From assembly GCA_016110215.1 (NCBI GenBank), contig JADWQD010000006.1, positions 1,178,001 through 1,242,000 of the forward strand: a stretch of DNA of 64,000 nt, read 5' to 3'. The notes under the pieces are model-generated. The model was not told the DNA's origin and ran no database searches. It saw only the letters and a list, made by a program, of their open reading frames with translations. The position numbers and the translations under genes are program-made. Source of the stretch: Capronia americana (Eukaryota > Ascomycota > Eurotiomycetes > Chaetothyriales > Herpotrichiellaceae). Positions 45,301 through 54,090 of the stretch are shown piece after piece (positions within the stretch are counted from its first letter, which is position 1; each line of letters starts with the position of its first letter).

Positions 45301-45579
45301 CTGGCCCGGTGCCAAAGGTGGCTCGTCCGGAGGATTGTTTGACAAACTCGGATGAGGGTATTTCTGGGGCACAAGCTTCTCCGTCTCATCTGAGTCGGAC
45401 TTGTTGACCTCTAAAGCTCGAGGAAGGCCATCCTCTATTTCGATTTTCTGTGAATGTGCTTCATCGTTCAGTTCCTCCCCATTGGCACCGTTGGTGGCAT
45501 GATCTCCGTCGTGCGCTGAATCGTTGTCGCCAGCTGTGACCGGGATCTGGTTTGCAACGAATTCTTTAAATGACTCCAT
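42355..45579 (-). CDS. FIG4: Fig4-type SAC-domain phosphoinositide 5-phosphatase, 1074 aa
   Basis: Vacuolar/endosomal phosphatase that removes the 5-phosphate of PtdIns(3,5)P2 and acts with Vac14 and the Fab1 kinase. Intronless. An ATG at 45579 is the first in frame; the frame is open a further 12 codons. Residues 1-120 are acidic and probably disordered. The SAC domain follows: FTLHETANYYYIVGSD, a GLLGFIRFTAQYYMLYVTKR stretch, GSIPLHWTQD, and the catalytic C-x5-R motif NCIDCLDRTNAAQF near residue 575. The C-terminal part contains YYLHHSDPRSMFGKRRPSYRHWY, a typical Fig4 segment, and the tail ends in the EYWEYVESG and KAYRKWLRGKSLF blocks. A fungal insert of about 130 residues rich in Ser/Thr/Pro lies before these. 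Divergent from the acyl-CoA dehydrogenase gene. Confidence 0.95.
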   Translation of the reverse strand: MESFKEFVANQIPVTAGDNDSAHDGDHATNGANGEELNDEAHSQKIEIEDGLPRALEVNKSDSDETEKLVPQKYPHPSLSNNPPDEPPLAPGQKDIEDEEDELDLSKSFHRTGSPSPTALQRNRGALVSKVGEEGVVKMHKFTLHETANYYYIVGSDLLDSAFRILKIDRTSEPGELNITEDDIIYTKKETQQILNAIDEGNRATGGLKVKTSFWGLLGFIRFTAQYYMLYVTKRSQVAMIGGHYIYQIDKTELMPLVTAASTRAKQDRHLEEARFVGILNNLDLTRSFYFSYSYDVTRTLQHNIMRERQALHEDPTAPHKPDHNDMFVWNHHLLKPAKEALKNPYDWCLSIVHGYVDQSALSVYWGRVVYVTIIARRSRFFAGARFLKRGANDLGYVANDVETEQIVSEMLTTSFHAPGPTLFANNKYTSHVQHRGSIPLHWTQDSTGVSPKPDIHLNVADPFFSAAALHFDDLFRRYGTPIYVLNLVKSRERTPRESKLLKEYTVAVNYLNQFLPKDKQILYHAWDMSRASKSRDQDVIGSLEAIAEDILPKTGFFHNGDDEESGLKLQSGVARTNCIDCLDRTNAAQFVIAKKALGYQLQALGVIEQPSVEYDSDAVNLFTHMWHDHGDTIAVQYGGSHLVNTMSTYRKINQWTSHSRDMVESFKRYYNNSFMDAQRQEAYNLFLGNYVFAQGQPMLWDLTTDYYLHHSDPRSMFGKRRPSYRHWYTDEYLETPQMPPSFWPRELRDRPLAYFDDYWIEYYKPLAISSFRKLLSFKMHSNLRYIPISSTSGGRFDLSPFKVRTAHESDGEGGQDKRKGVKIVAPSDNTSAGGRLDSAPPSVIEPTPKPNTLGPWLDAQQQLHNTLVRRTNYTGIIKEPSFEVQSPSAVPRVPKLPAAGSTDLTNSSLLSPPTKEELALQAFTSLITSSLNPTVRQLSEYERYVTHPSKIPLITTSTTDYSAAPLEYLDYLSKTSSSQDPSGAYPQHSILRQYDDERGALTLTMDEKAEASLEEYWEYVESGKVDEPLSVTEEEEMGGKKRYKAYRKWLRGKSLFKQRPVMGEDVDGIGLDS

Positions 45580-46120
45580 CCCGGTATGCCAGCGCAAACT
45601 CGAGGCATGTGACACCCTCGTCCAATGTCCACGGGGTTTGTGCTGCCCAAAATGGCAACAATCAGACAGTGTTCACCCCATTCGCTTCTTGACTCGTTAG
45701 CCGATCACTACTGGAATGGTCAGAAGTTGCAGATCGCGGTATGCACCCCTCATGTAGCTCCTAATATCAGATGCCGGTGTACGGTCTAGAACATAACAGT
45801 TGATGAGATGTACGAGTATTAGGTTAGAGAGATCCTTGCAACCCGTTTGTGGCGCGTTGGAGGAACGAAGGTCGGATGATGCCATTGTTTCTCCAACGGG
45901 ACTAGCTCGGCCAAGACATACTTTCCACGTTAGGACTAGCATCGCCAAGAGAAATTGACCGAGGCTCCGTTCGGCGCGCATCTTCACCTTCGTTCTCCCC
46001 TCCCGCGGCTCTGGGCTGACTCTCCATGGATTTATTGATCAAGATGTAGCGGTGGAATCGATCTAGGAGCTCCAAGCCTCCTAGCTGTCTAAATTCACAG
46101 TAGCATACTCTGTATCAATT
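45580..46120. other. Divergent promoter region, 541 bp
   Basis: Between FIG4 (minus) and an acyl-CoA dehydrogenase (plus). A 96-codon minus-strand open frame at 45697-45987 begins with a hydrophobic stretch but lies in this promoter, lacks homology I can see and is not accepted as a gene. Confidence 0.6.
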
Positions 46121-47528
46121 ATGGCTCCCGCAGCTCCAGCTCCTTTCTCCGAGCCTTTGCTCCCTCAGCTAGACCTGCCTGCGAACCCTTACTACACAGA
46201 GAAACACCATCGACTCCGCGCCTTCGTCCGCAACTACGTAGATACTGAACTTGCGCCCTATGCTCAAGAGTGGGAAATAGCGGGCCAAGTCCCTGAAAGC
46301 GTCCGCTTACGACACTGCCAATTGGGGTTTGCAATCACGCACCCTGTGCTTGATCCTGCGGATGCAGGTGGCATTCAACAACCCGCCGGCATCCCATTCG
46401 ATGAGTGGGATACCTGGTGTAGTGTGATTGTGGGCGACGAATTCTCCAGGTTGGGGTGGTGCGGACCGATTTGGGGATTAGGAGGTGGAAATGGCATTGG
46501 ATGTCCCCCCATCAGCAGGTTTGGCACGAAAGAGCAGAGACAGAAGTGGTTGCCCAAAGTTGCACGAGGGGAGATCAGGTTCTGTTTGGGCATAACGGAA
46601 CCGGATGGAGGAAGCGATGTTGCGAACATAAAGACGACGGCCGAGCGGAGAGGCAACAAATATATCGTGAATGGTAAGTGAAGCTAGCCGAGGTGATACC
46701 TGGTCCGGACTTAACAACCTCCTCAGGCAGTAAGAAGTGGATCACCAACGGAATCTGGTGCGATTTCTGCACGGCTGCTGTCAGGACAGGAGGACCGGGA
46801 CATGGAGGTATTAGCTTGTTGGTCGTTCCACTGAAAGCGAAAGGCGCTTCAACTAGAAGGATGGAGAACCAGGGCGTCAATGCCAGCGGTATGATGGTCG
46901 TTTGGAAGGAAATCCGTATTCTATGCTAATCTGCCTAGGTTCGACCTTCATCACTTTTGAGGACGTCGAGGTCCCGGTGGAGAACTTGATCGGACGAGAG
47001 AACCAGGGTTTCCAGCTGATCATGTCGAACTTCAACCCAGAACGGTTATCCCTGGCGACCGCCGCACTGCGCTTAGCTCGAGTTTGCGCTCAGGACGCTT
47101 ACTCTTACGCCTGCGAACGCGAGACGTTCGGCAAAAAGCTGATCGAGCACCCTGGCATCAAGTCAAAGATTGCCACGTTCGGAATCCTGATCGAACCCGC
47201 ACACTCCTTCCTAGAACAACTCTGCTTCATCATCGAGACTTCCCGCGTCACCGGCAAGGAAGTTAATGTCGGGGGCATGACTGCCTTGCTGAAGGTTATG
47301 AGCACCAGATGTCTGGAGCAAGTCTGTCGCGAGGCGCAACAGATCATGGGTGGAGCTGGATATTCCAAAACTGGGCGAGGTGCTCGCATCGAGCAGATCA
47401 GCCGTGATGTACGTGTGCACGTCGTAGGTGGTGGCAGTGAAGAGATCATGCTCGACCTGGCTGTCCGTCAGGAGGCGAGGGATGTGAAGCTGCGAGCAAC
47501 GAAGCTTGCAGCGTCCTCGAAGCTGTGA
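46121..47528 (+). CDS. Acyl-CoA dehydrogenase family protein, 434 aa
   Basis: FAD-dependent oxidation of an acyl-CoA (alpha,beta-dehydrogenation); chain length or branch specificity unknown. Three exons: 46121-46673, 46727-46888, 46939-47528. N-terminal helical domain to about 130; the FAD-contact segment CLGITEPDGGSDVANIKTTA is at about 155-174, followed by GSKKWITNG, the usual acyl-CoA dehydrogenase signature. The C-terminal helical domain has NFNPERLSLATAALRLARV, YACERETFGKKLIEHP and QQIMGGAGYSKTGRGARIEQISRDVRV, ending with VGGGSEEIMLDLAVRQ. It has neither a clear mitochondrial presequence nor a C-terminal SKL; it ends SSKL, which is close to a peroxisomal PTS1 (SKL), so peroxisomal import is plausible. 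The stop is only seven bases from the stop of the convergent CCA1 gene. Confidence 0.93.
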
Positions 47529-47535
47529 GAGGACT

Positions 47536-49098
47536 TCAGCCTAGACCAAGCTCCTGTTTCTTGCTCGCTATCGTCTCGATCGCTTGGTCTTTTGGCGCCT
47601 CAGGGTTGTTGAATTGCCATTGTGCAAGCATATCGACTGCTTTCTTGAGCCAAGGACCGCCCTTCGGACCACCCAAGGCGTCTTTGATTTGGTTGCCGTT
47701 CAGAATTGGCACAATAGTATGTGCATCTTCGAGCTTCTGGTCGTGGATGAAAGTGACGAACTTTTGGTATCGAACTGTCACTGCTGAGAAGCCATCCTCC
47801 ACAATATCACAGAGGAGGGAGAAGAGAACATGCGACCGCCACGCCTCCTTGCATTGTCTGAGTATCATGCCCACGTCTGCTCTGGTTGCCTGGTCCTCGT
47901 TGACCAACTTCACCAGCTCGAGGATCTTTGGTCGCAGTTCGATGGCATCTTTCAGAGTCTTGCTCATCCTGTTCGTTGCCTTGATACCCTCCCTTGATGC
48001 CTGTTCAGCGCGTGCCGACGATCTCACGAAAGGTGCATATGCAGCCAGGAACCAGCTCAAAGATTGATCCTCTTTGGGTTTCAAAACCAAGCAGATCGAC
48101 GACTTCTCTTCGAGGATGCGGCTCAACCCTCTGTAGGCGGTAAGTGCTTGGGCGGCGTCGACTGGGAAATCGTCATCAGATATCATCGGGTCACCGAACA
48201 CGGTCAGATAGAGGTCGAACGCATTGATGTAGTTCAGTCCTGTGTATGGGTCTGGTCCGGCCATGATCTTGCCGACCTCTACTCCAACGCGCTCCCGGCT
48301 GATTTTCAAACGAAGAGCTTTGTGGATGCTCTTGTCTTTCATCGCTTCCTGCGCGGAGGACTCGATCTCATATCCTAATCGACAAGCAAACCGGATCAGG
48401 CGCAAAACTCGCAATGGGTCGTCCTTGAATGTCTGATACGGCGCAAGTGGTGTTCGGATAATCTTCTTCCTCATGTCATCTAACCCTTTTTGCGTGAAAT
48501 CTTCAACCGTTTGTGTGTCTAGGTTGTAGAAGAGCGCGTTAACCGTAGCATCCCGACGTAGTGCGTCTTCTTCAGCCGTTCCGAATTCCATCTGTGGGTT
48601 GCGACTCTGCTCATCGTAGACCTCTTTGCGGAGATTGACAAGGTCGACATCGAGACCGAACATTCTCGTCGTGATCGTTTCGAGGTGCTTCGATTTTTCT
48701 GGGTTGGCTGCGATTGTATGGATGTCCTTGACTTGGGGGTTGATGCCTTGCTTGATTGCTTCTTCTTCGTACTTTGCGCCGTGATGTTCCATAAAAGCCT
48801 GCATGGCCTGGCCATACTGTAAACCCGTCATCGAGCTCAGTGCCACATCGATGTCATGGCTTTGGACGCCCAGCAGCTTATCTCTGACCCAGCCTCCTGT
48901 CCATCGCAGCACAAGATCTTTCATCCCGGGAGTATCTTGCATCTGATCTCGACAGTCTAGCAGACATTGTCGGAAAAGCTTCTCCGCTGGTGTCAACGGA
49001 AGTTGAACAGAAGTCATGGCTGAGTGTGTCCGTAATTGAGAGATATTCTGCTGCAGTGAAAAAATTCTCTTGATCGTACGGAGGTTCCGCAGGCTCAT
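47536..49098 (-). CDS. CCA1: CCA tRNA nucleotidyltransferase, 520 aa
   Basis: Adds or repairs the 3' CCA end of tRNAs with CTP and ATP; works in nucleus, cytosol and mitochondria. Single exon. Class II nucleotidyltransferase head at about 60-140 with GGWVRDKLLG and the metal-binding Asp pair in HDIDVALSSM. The flexible-loop and base-selection motifs follow: EDALRRDATVNALFYN (about 178-193) and FKDDPLRVLRLIRFACRLGYEI (about 225-246), which includes the neck-domain EDxxR-like DDPLR. The C-terminal helical body/tail ends in an ALGGPKGGPWLKKAVDMLAQWQF block. The first 27 residues are Arg/Ser/Gln-rich and resemble a mitochondrial presequence; an in-frame Met at residue 28 (49017) could start the cytosolic/nuclear form. 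Confidence 0.95.
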   Translation of the reverse strand: MSLRNLRTIKRIFSLQQNISQLRTHSAMTSVQLPLTPAEKLFRQCLLDCRDQMQDTPGMKDLVLRWTGGWVRDKLLGVQSHDIDVALSSMTGLQYGQAMQAFMEHHGAKYEEEAIKQGINPQVKDIHTIAANPEKSKHLETITTRMFGLDVDLVNLRKEVYDEQSRNPQMEFGTAEEDALRRDATVNALFYNLDTQTVEDFTQKGLDDMRKKIIRTPLAPYQTFKDDPLRVLRLIRFACRLGYEIESSAQEAMKDKSIHKALRLKISRERVGVEVGKIMAGPDPYTGLNYINAFDLYLTVFGDPMISDDDFPVDAAQALTAYRGLSRILEEKSSICLVLKPKEDQSLSWFLAAYAPFVRSSARAEQASREGIKATNRMSKTLKDAIELRPKILELVKLVNEDQATRADVGMILRQCKEAWRSHVLFSLLCDIVEDGFSAVTVRYQKFVTFIHDQKLEDAHTIVPILNGNQIKDALGGPKGGPWLKKAVDMLAQWQFNNPEAPKDQAIETIASKKQELGLG

Positions 49099-49605
49099 TA
49101 TTTGTGTTTCGACTTATATCATGAGCGAATTTCACCATGAGTTTGGGTAAATCATGTCTATCGACATTGTGTGATTGGGAGGGTGCGAATGAACAATGGG
49201 TGAAGTTTGTCTTTTCAGCACGCAGTGAGTCACCGCAATCAGGGAAGTGCAAACAACCTTTTAGATTGCTGTGCCAATCAACAAGGTTCGACGTCAAGTG
49301 TTTGATACAGCCGGTGGTGTTTCAACGATGTTGATGCATATTTTTCTATCTGTTTGACATCCGCCACGGTCTTTGTCTTCATCCATCAGGCTGTACATCA
49401 GCCTCGTTGTTAAAGCGAAGAGGGGACTGCCCGTTCGGAACATCATTGCTCCGTCAGCCGAGTTCTACCTCGGTGCAAACCAACTGGAGGGGCGGCGCGA
49501 ACTTAGCACTCTGTACAAGCTGATACTTCACTTCATCGCGCAACATTTAGCGGTGCGACGCCGAATACTCCTCTCCGTACTGTAAGAGCCCTCTGAACGT
49601 TCAAA
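49099..49605. other. Divergent promoter region, 507 bp
   Basis: Between CCA1 (minus) and the dephospho-CoA kinase gene (plus). No supported coding sequence or repeat. Confidence 0.6.
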
Positions 49606-50457
49606 ATGCGCGTGATCGGCCTCACCGGCTCGATCGCAACAGGCAAATCAACTTGTTCCCAGACATTGTCCTCCCCACCCTACTCCTTACCTTTGGTAGA
49701 CGCGGACTTGCTAGCACGAAAAGCCGTGGAACCGGGGACATGGGGCTATCGTCGCATAGTGTCTACATTTGGTCCCACGACGCCAGATCTGCTCCTTCCA
49801 GCATCAGATCCTCTCTGCGAGGGCAAAGAGAATGGCCCTAACGGGAAAGGGAGACCTTTGAACAGACCGGCGTTGGGGAGAAGAGTATTCGGAAACTCGG
49901 AAGAGCGAATACGAGACAGAAAGAAGCTGAATGCCATTGTACACCCCGCAGTGCGGTTCTTGATGGCTCGAGCTATGTTATACTACTATCTGCGAGGACA
50001 CTGGGCTGTTCTGCTGGACATTCCGCTTCTATTTGAATCTGGATTGGACATCTTCTGCAGTACCGTCATCGTGGTCGCTGTCTCAGATCCGGCGATCCAG
50101 ATGGAGAGACTACGAGCGAGGGATCCCCATTTGTCGCCGGAAGACGCAGAAAACAGAGTAAAAAGCCAGGTTGATGTTCGTGAAAAGGCTGCGCGCTGTG
50201 AGCGCCGAAATAATGGCAAGAAAGACGCCGGCAAAGGTTTCGTGCTTTACAATGATGGCAGCAAGGAGGACCTGAAGCTCCAGATCGCCGACATGATGCA
50301 GAAGGTGAAATCGGGGAGTCCTCGGTGGTGGAGCTTGCTCCTCCTCGTTTGTCCGCCTCTGATGGCTACAGTCGCTTCCTGGGAGATGCTCTGGAATTGG
50401 TACGCCAGAAGGAAGACCATCAAGGAGAGAGGCGCGGAACTGACAAAGCCAAAATAA
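49606..50457 (+). CDS. CAB5: Dephospho-CoA kinase with C-terminal membrane segment, 283 aa
   Basis: Last step of coenzyme A synthesis: ATP-dependent phosphorylation of the 3'-OH of dephospho-CoA. Single exon. The P-loop GLTGSIATGKST is at residues 5-16, with the VDADLLAR substrate segment near 31, HPAVRFLM near 112, WAVLLDIPLLFESGL near 133, and the adenine-binding/lid region MERLRARDPHLSPEDAENRV near 165. After the kinase domain (about 215 residues) a hydrophobic segment (SLLLLVCPPLMATVASW, about 242-258) and a basic tail follow, which may anchor the protein in a membrane or on lipid droplets. An insert rich in Gly/Asn/Pro (KENGPNGKGRP) near 75 is not seen in bacterial CoaE. The start is the only ATG before the P-loop. 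Confidence 0.93.
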   Translation: MRVIGLTGSIATGKSTCSQTLSSPPYSLPLVDADLLARKAVEPGTWGYRRIVSTFGPTTPDLLLPASDPLCEGKENGPNGKGRPLNRPALGRRVFGNSEERIRDRKKLNAIVHPAVRFLMARAMLYYYLRGHWAVLLDIPLLFESGLDIFCSTVIVVAVSDPAIQMERLRARDPHLSPEDAENRVKSQVDVREKAARCERRNNGKKDAGKGFVLYNDGSKEDLKLQIADMMQKVKSGSPRWWSLLLLVCPPLMATVASWEMLWNWYARRKTIKERGAELTKPK

Positions 50458-51710
50458 TGACGGGTTGTGCCTGATGACTGTGTTTGGATCGGAGTCCCCG
50501 CTGGTGCTGAGAATAGAGGACATGGGCCTTCCACTGGGTGTTATTGCTATGGGATGATGCGATGATGTCGTCCAGAATCAACAATATCAGTTTCGTCACT
50601 CTCGTGGAGTAATTCCTGTGCAGCCAGTGCGTACGCAGTCACACTACAACCAGCGTCCTATGTTGGAGCATATGTGCTGATTGGGTCTAAGGCAAATTGC
50701 AGTGCCACCAGTCATTGGCATGCATCGACGTGATCGCCTTTCCCTGCACTCTTAACTCTTGCTCGATCTTTGGATTATATTCGATTCCAGGAATCCGAGA
50801 CGTTCTCTCTACTTCCGCAACTCTGGCACGAGTAACGAGCTATGACTCGCACACTCTTTACCATTTATGGCCACCCAGTGCGGGAAGAAGCTAGACGCAA
50901 CCATGATATCTACACCATCAACGGTCGGACAACTTCCGACTAACCGAGACCTGTGTTTCACTCCACAGATCCCTGCTGGAACTGGGCCGATCGTCAAGCT
51001 CATTGACGGCGCAACTGCTGGGTCTCGCCTGAGTCGGACGTTGACCTCAGTCTTGCGATCCCGCTGTTCTCTCCACATAAAGTGCCGTATTCCAAAATGA
51101 CGACATCGTTCAGAGGACCACAGTCGATAGCAAAGGATTGAGCGGTGTTTTTTCAATACTGCATTGGATGCTCTGGATGGCTCATCCCGCAATCACACGG
51201 CTTTTGGTATAAGGGGAAGTTCGATGGCATTGATCCACAACATCCGGATCCTTCCGACGCAAGAAGTGGCTATCAAGGTCGACGAATGTGTGGCGCTTAC
51301 AAGCGCCCCATGGTGATCTCTGTTTCCTACGCAGATGCAAAGGCGGATTTTCTAATTGCCTATCAGAGACACTGATGAAACGAACTCAGCTGTGGCTGGA
51401 TGGGATCCTGCTACTGTCCTAGACACACCAAAGTAACCAGGTTTGCTAGAGTTGTATCTCACATCGCCATAAAGAACAACAAGGCGACGATCGCACGCCG
51501 TGAAATGGGAATGATATGGCGTTCGTTGGTCTCGTATGCATACCCTTAACTGGCCATCAGGAATCATAGCTGCACACATACTTAGTTGAATTGACAGATA
51601 GCAAAATTCCATAGCAGGACTGCAGCTTATGAAGGAGGATGACAGATATCATACTGCGCACATTGTAGTTGCAAGGCACAATCACATATCCGATCCATAC
51701 ACGATACACA
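50458..51710. other. Intergenic, 1253 bp
   Basis: Between the dephospho-CoA kinase and Trm12 genes, both plus. It holds short open pieces around 50841-51130 that are closed by stops and cannot be joined convincingly; possibly a remnant. No family identified. Confidence 0.55.
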
Positions 51711-53372
51711 ATGAAGCTTGGAAAGGCCGTCCACCACGACCAATCACAATTCCGTATCGTTTGGATCTTATACTCCGACCGTGCTATGCCCGCCAACTTC
51801 TCTGAGCTAAACGCCTCACCAACGCCCAGTCAAAATGAAATGAAAGCAAGCATGCATGACGACCCTGCGCCTCTTGAAGAGAAGCGGAGATCGAAAGAGA
51901 AGAAGACCCAGCCCACGAACCCTCTGATCCGAGGGATAGTGGCCTTCTGCGACCAACAGCCCAATGTGAGTATTGTACTCGTCCACGGAACTGGAACCAC
52001 AACCGCCGCCGCCGCCGCCGACGACAACGACAAAAGCACAAGTCCGAATCCAGATCCACCACTCAACGTGCTCGTGCTCGCCCTCTCAGACCTACCGAAG
52101 CGGTATACGGCCTTCGCACCGCTTCTGCTGCTGCCCCCGTCGTTCACCGGCGCGGGATATAATAATACAGCCTCGACGACGTGGACCCGTTTCTACAGCA
52201 CGCTAGGCGAGAGCCAGAGGGCGGATCTGTTCAAATGTATTGCCGAGGAAGGGTTTCGCGGGTCCCGCATCACGCGGATTGCGATCAACGCGCCGATCGC
52301 CGCGGATGGGGAGGTCGATACGGGTATTCATATGGAAGTGGGCGATGATGATGGTCAGCAGCAGGAAACCACTACGAGGCATCATCCAAACGTCCTTCGG
52401 AGCCCGTCGGGTTTGCTCCCCGTGTATGGTGATTGGGGTCCTACGCTCCCGCCGAAGCAGCATAGAGTGCGTATTCTGGCGCCCACGGTGGAAGACTTCG
52501 AGCACGCGTTCTGGACGGCCACGGTCCAACATGAAGGGATAACGCAAGTGTGGGCGCCTCTCTACACGATGTTCAGCCGGGGGAATGTCGCTGAGAAGGC
52601 GCGGATCCTGGGCTTGCAGTCTTGGTTCCCGGGGTTGGGGGGGCCGCGCAAGACCGAGGTTGAGGTCGGTAGTCACGACGATGTCAACATGGCCTTGGTC
52701 GATGTCGTGGACATGTACGTTGGGATCGGATACTTTGCGTTTTGCTATCTGAAGAGGGGGACGAGGAGGGTTTACGGGTGGGATATCAATCCGTGGAGCA
52801 TCGAGGGGTTGAGGAGGGGGTGTGATAGGAATGGATGGAAGTGTCTGGTCGTCAAAGTGGAGGCGGATGGGTGTGTGGAAGGAGAAGGAAGTGTAAAGGG
52901 GCTGGCGGAACGGATTCGAGAAGGCGATCAAGACGGACGGGAGGAGAATGTGGTGAGATGTGTGGCATTCTTGGGAGACAACAGGGGGGCAGCGAAAGTC
53001 TTGCAGGAGATTCAGTCTGAGTTCAGCAGGATGGAGGGCAATGGTGGCGTGGAAAGGCCGAGCTTGAACATCAGACATGCGAACCTGGGCTTACTGCCTA
53101 CTTCGAAAGCGAGCTGGCGTGACGCCGTGAAGATTCTCACAGCCATGAGCGAGAGTAGCAAAGGTGGCTGGCTTCACGTTCATGAAAATGTCGACATGCG
53201 CGAGATCGAGCGTATGACCGGAGAAGTCGTCGACCAAGTCAATGGGCTGGTTCATGACAACTCGCGCGATCGCCCTTTCGACGTGTCTTGCGCACATGTT
53301 GAGCAGGTCAAGACATATGCGCCTGGTGTCATGCATTGTGTCTTTGACGTCGAAATCCAATCTAATGGCTAA
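51711..53372 (+). CDS. TRM12: tRNA wybutosine-synthesising protein 2 (Trm12/TYW2), about 553 aa
   Basis: Transfers the 3-amino-3-carboxypropyl group of S-adenosylmethionine to the modified G37 of tRNA-Phe in wybutosine synthesis; cytosolic. Single exon. The start is uncertain: ATG at 51711 or at 51786 (MPANFSEL), as both precede the conserved part. NPLIRGIVAFCDQQP marks the N-terminal region; an insert of Ala/Asp/Asn is low-complexity. The methyltransferase-like core begins at APLYTMFSRGNVAEKARIL (about 295), continues with VVDMYVGIGYFAFCYLKRG (SAM-binding motif I) and VYGWDINPWSIEGLRRG (motif II), a Trm5/TYW2 hallmark. IRHANLGLLPTSKASWRDAV and WLHVHENVD close the Rossmann fold. Longer than yeast Trm12 mainly through the fungal inserts. 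Confidence 0.92.
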   Translation: MKLGKAVHHDQSQFRIVWILYSDRAMPANFSELNASPTPSQNEMKASMHDDPAPLEEKRRSKEKKTQPTNPLIRGIVAFCDQQPNVSIVLVHGTGTTTAAAAADDNDKSTSPNPDPPLNVLVLALSDLPKRYTAFAPLLLLPPSFTGAGYNNTASTTWTRFYSTLGESQRADLFKCIAEEGFRGSRITRIAINAPIAADGEVDTGIHMEVGDDDGQQQETTTRHHPNVLRSPSGLLPVYGDWGPTLPPKQHRVRILAPTVEDFEHAFWTATVQHEGITQVWAPLYTMFSRGNVAEKARILGLQSWFPGLGGPRKTEVEVGSHDDVNMALVDVVDMYVGIGYFAFCYLKRGTRRVYGWDINPWSIEGLRRGCDRNGWKCLVVKVEADGCVEGEGSVKGLAERIREGDQDGREENVVRCVAFLGDNRGAAKVLQEIQSEFSRMEGNGGVERPSLNIRHANLGLLPTSKASWRDAVKILTAMSESSKGGWLHVHENVDMREIERMTGEVVDQVNGLVHDNSRDRPFDVSCAHVEQVKTYAPGVMHCVFDVEIQSNG

Positions 53373-53437
53373 GGCCCACCACCCTTTCATTTCCTATTTT
53401 GTCATACTCGTACAAGTTGTCTCTTCATATCCGGGCC

Positions 53438-54090
53438 TCACGGCCGCCGGCGGAATTTCTGAGGGATATTCCTCTCGACAATGGTCTGCTGTTGCTCTCT
53501 AAATATCCGGTCGGCTTGATCTTCCATCAGGTCGTGTTTCTTGAAGTGCTCGATATCTTCTGGATGGATCAAGTCCTCTTCCCTTGTGTTCTCGTCATGG
53601 AATTTCTCGAAGTGGTGGATCTCATACTCGTACTCGTCGTCGCCGTGATGACCTGGTCCCAGTCCAAAATCAGGGAGCTTCTTGCCCTCACTGACCTTCT
53701 TCGTCCACTGATCTCGAGTGATGACACCGCTTTGATAGGGGTCGAAGATCTTGAAGACCTCGAGGATCGCTTTGTCTTTCTGGTCTGCGGGTGTATCTTT
53801 CAGAGATTCGTCGTCCAGGCCGTATATCCGGCGGACTTCGTCGGGCGTCCAGGACCCGTCGTTGTTGAAGTCGTGTAGCGAGAAAAACGAAGCTGGGTCG
53901 AAGTTGGATATGTCTGTCCTGTCAGTTCGGGGGGCTCAGGTGCAGATGCAGACTTGGGACACCTACGATGTTCTTCCTGCATGTGGAACAGGGCCCAGTC
54001 GTCCGCGGGATCGACTTTTTCGTCAGGATGGACGCCATGGGCGCTGGCGACGGCGAGGAGCGCGAGGAGCGCCGCAGTTATCCTCTTCAT
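53438..54090 (-). CDS. Secretory EF-hand protein (Ssp120/nucleobindin-like), 199 aa
   Basis: Luminal calcium-binding protein of the early secretory pathway; yeast Ssp120 binds the cargo receptor Emp47. Two exons, 54090-53967 and 53913-53438. The acceptor I chose (…GGACAG) gives EEHHISNFDPASFF, the conserved family segment; an acceptor six bases earlier leads to a wrong frame. The signal peptide is MKRITAALLALLAVASA. EF-hand 1 has a complete loop DFNNDGSWTPDE (about 60-71). EF-hand 2, FDPYQSGVITRDQW, lacks the usual Asp at loop position 5 and Glu at 12, so it may bind calcium weakly or not at all. The C-terminal half is rich in His, Glu and Asp, with YEYEIHHFEKFHDEN and a helix EHFKKHDLMEDQADRIFREQQQ. 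The gene ends 65 bases from the Trm12 stop. Confidence 0.88.

Noticed and set aside
45697..45987. 96-codon minus-strand open frame with a signal-peptide-like start
   Set aside because: Sits in the FIG4/acyl-CoA dehydrogenase promoter, no recognisable domain, and the mature part is unremarkable; a secreted small protein cannot be fully excluded.
50841..51130. Short open pieces that might form a small gene between CAB5 and TRM12
   Set aside because: Stops separate the pieces and no donor/acceptor pair joins them in phase; no family resemblance.
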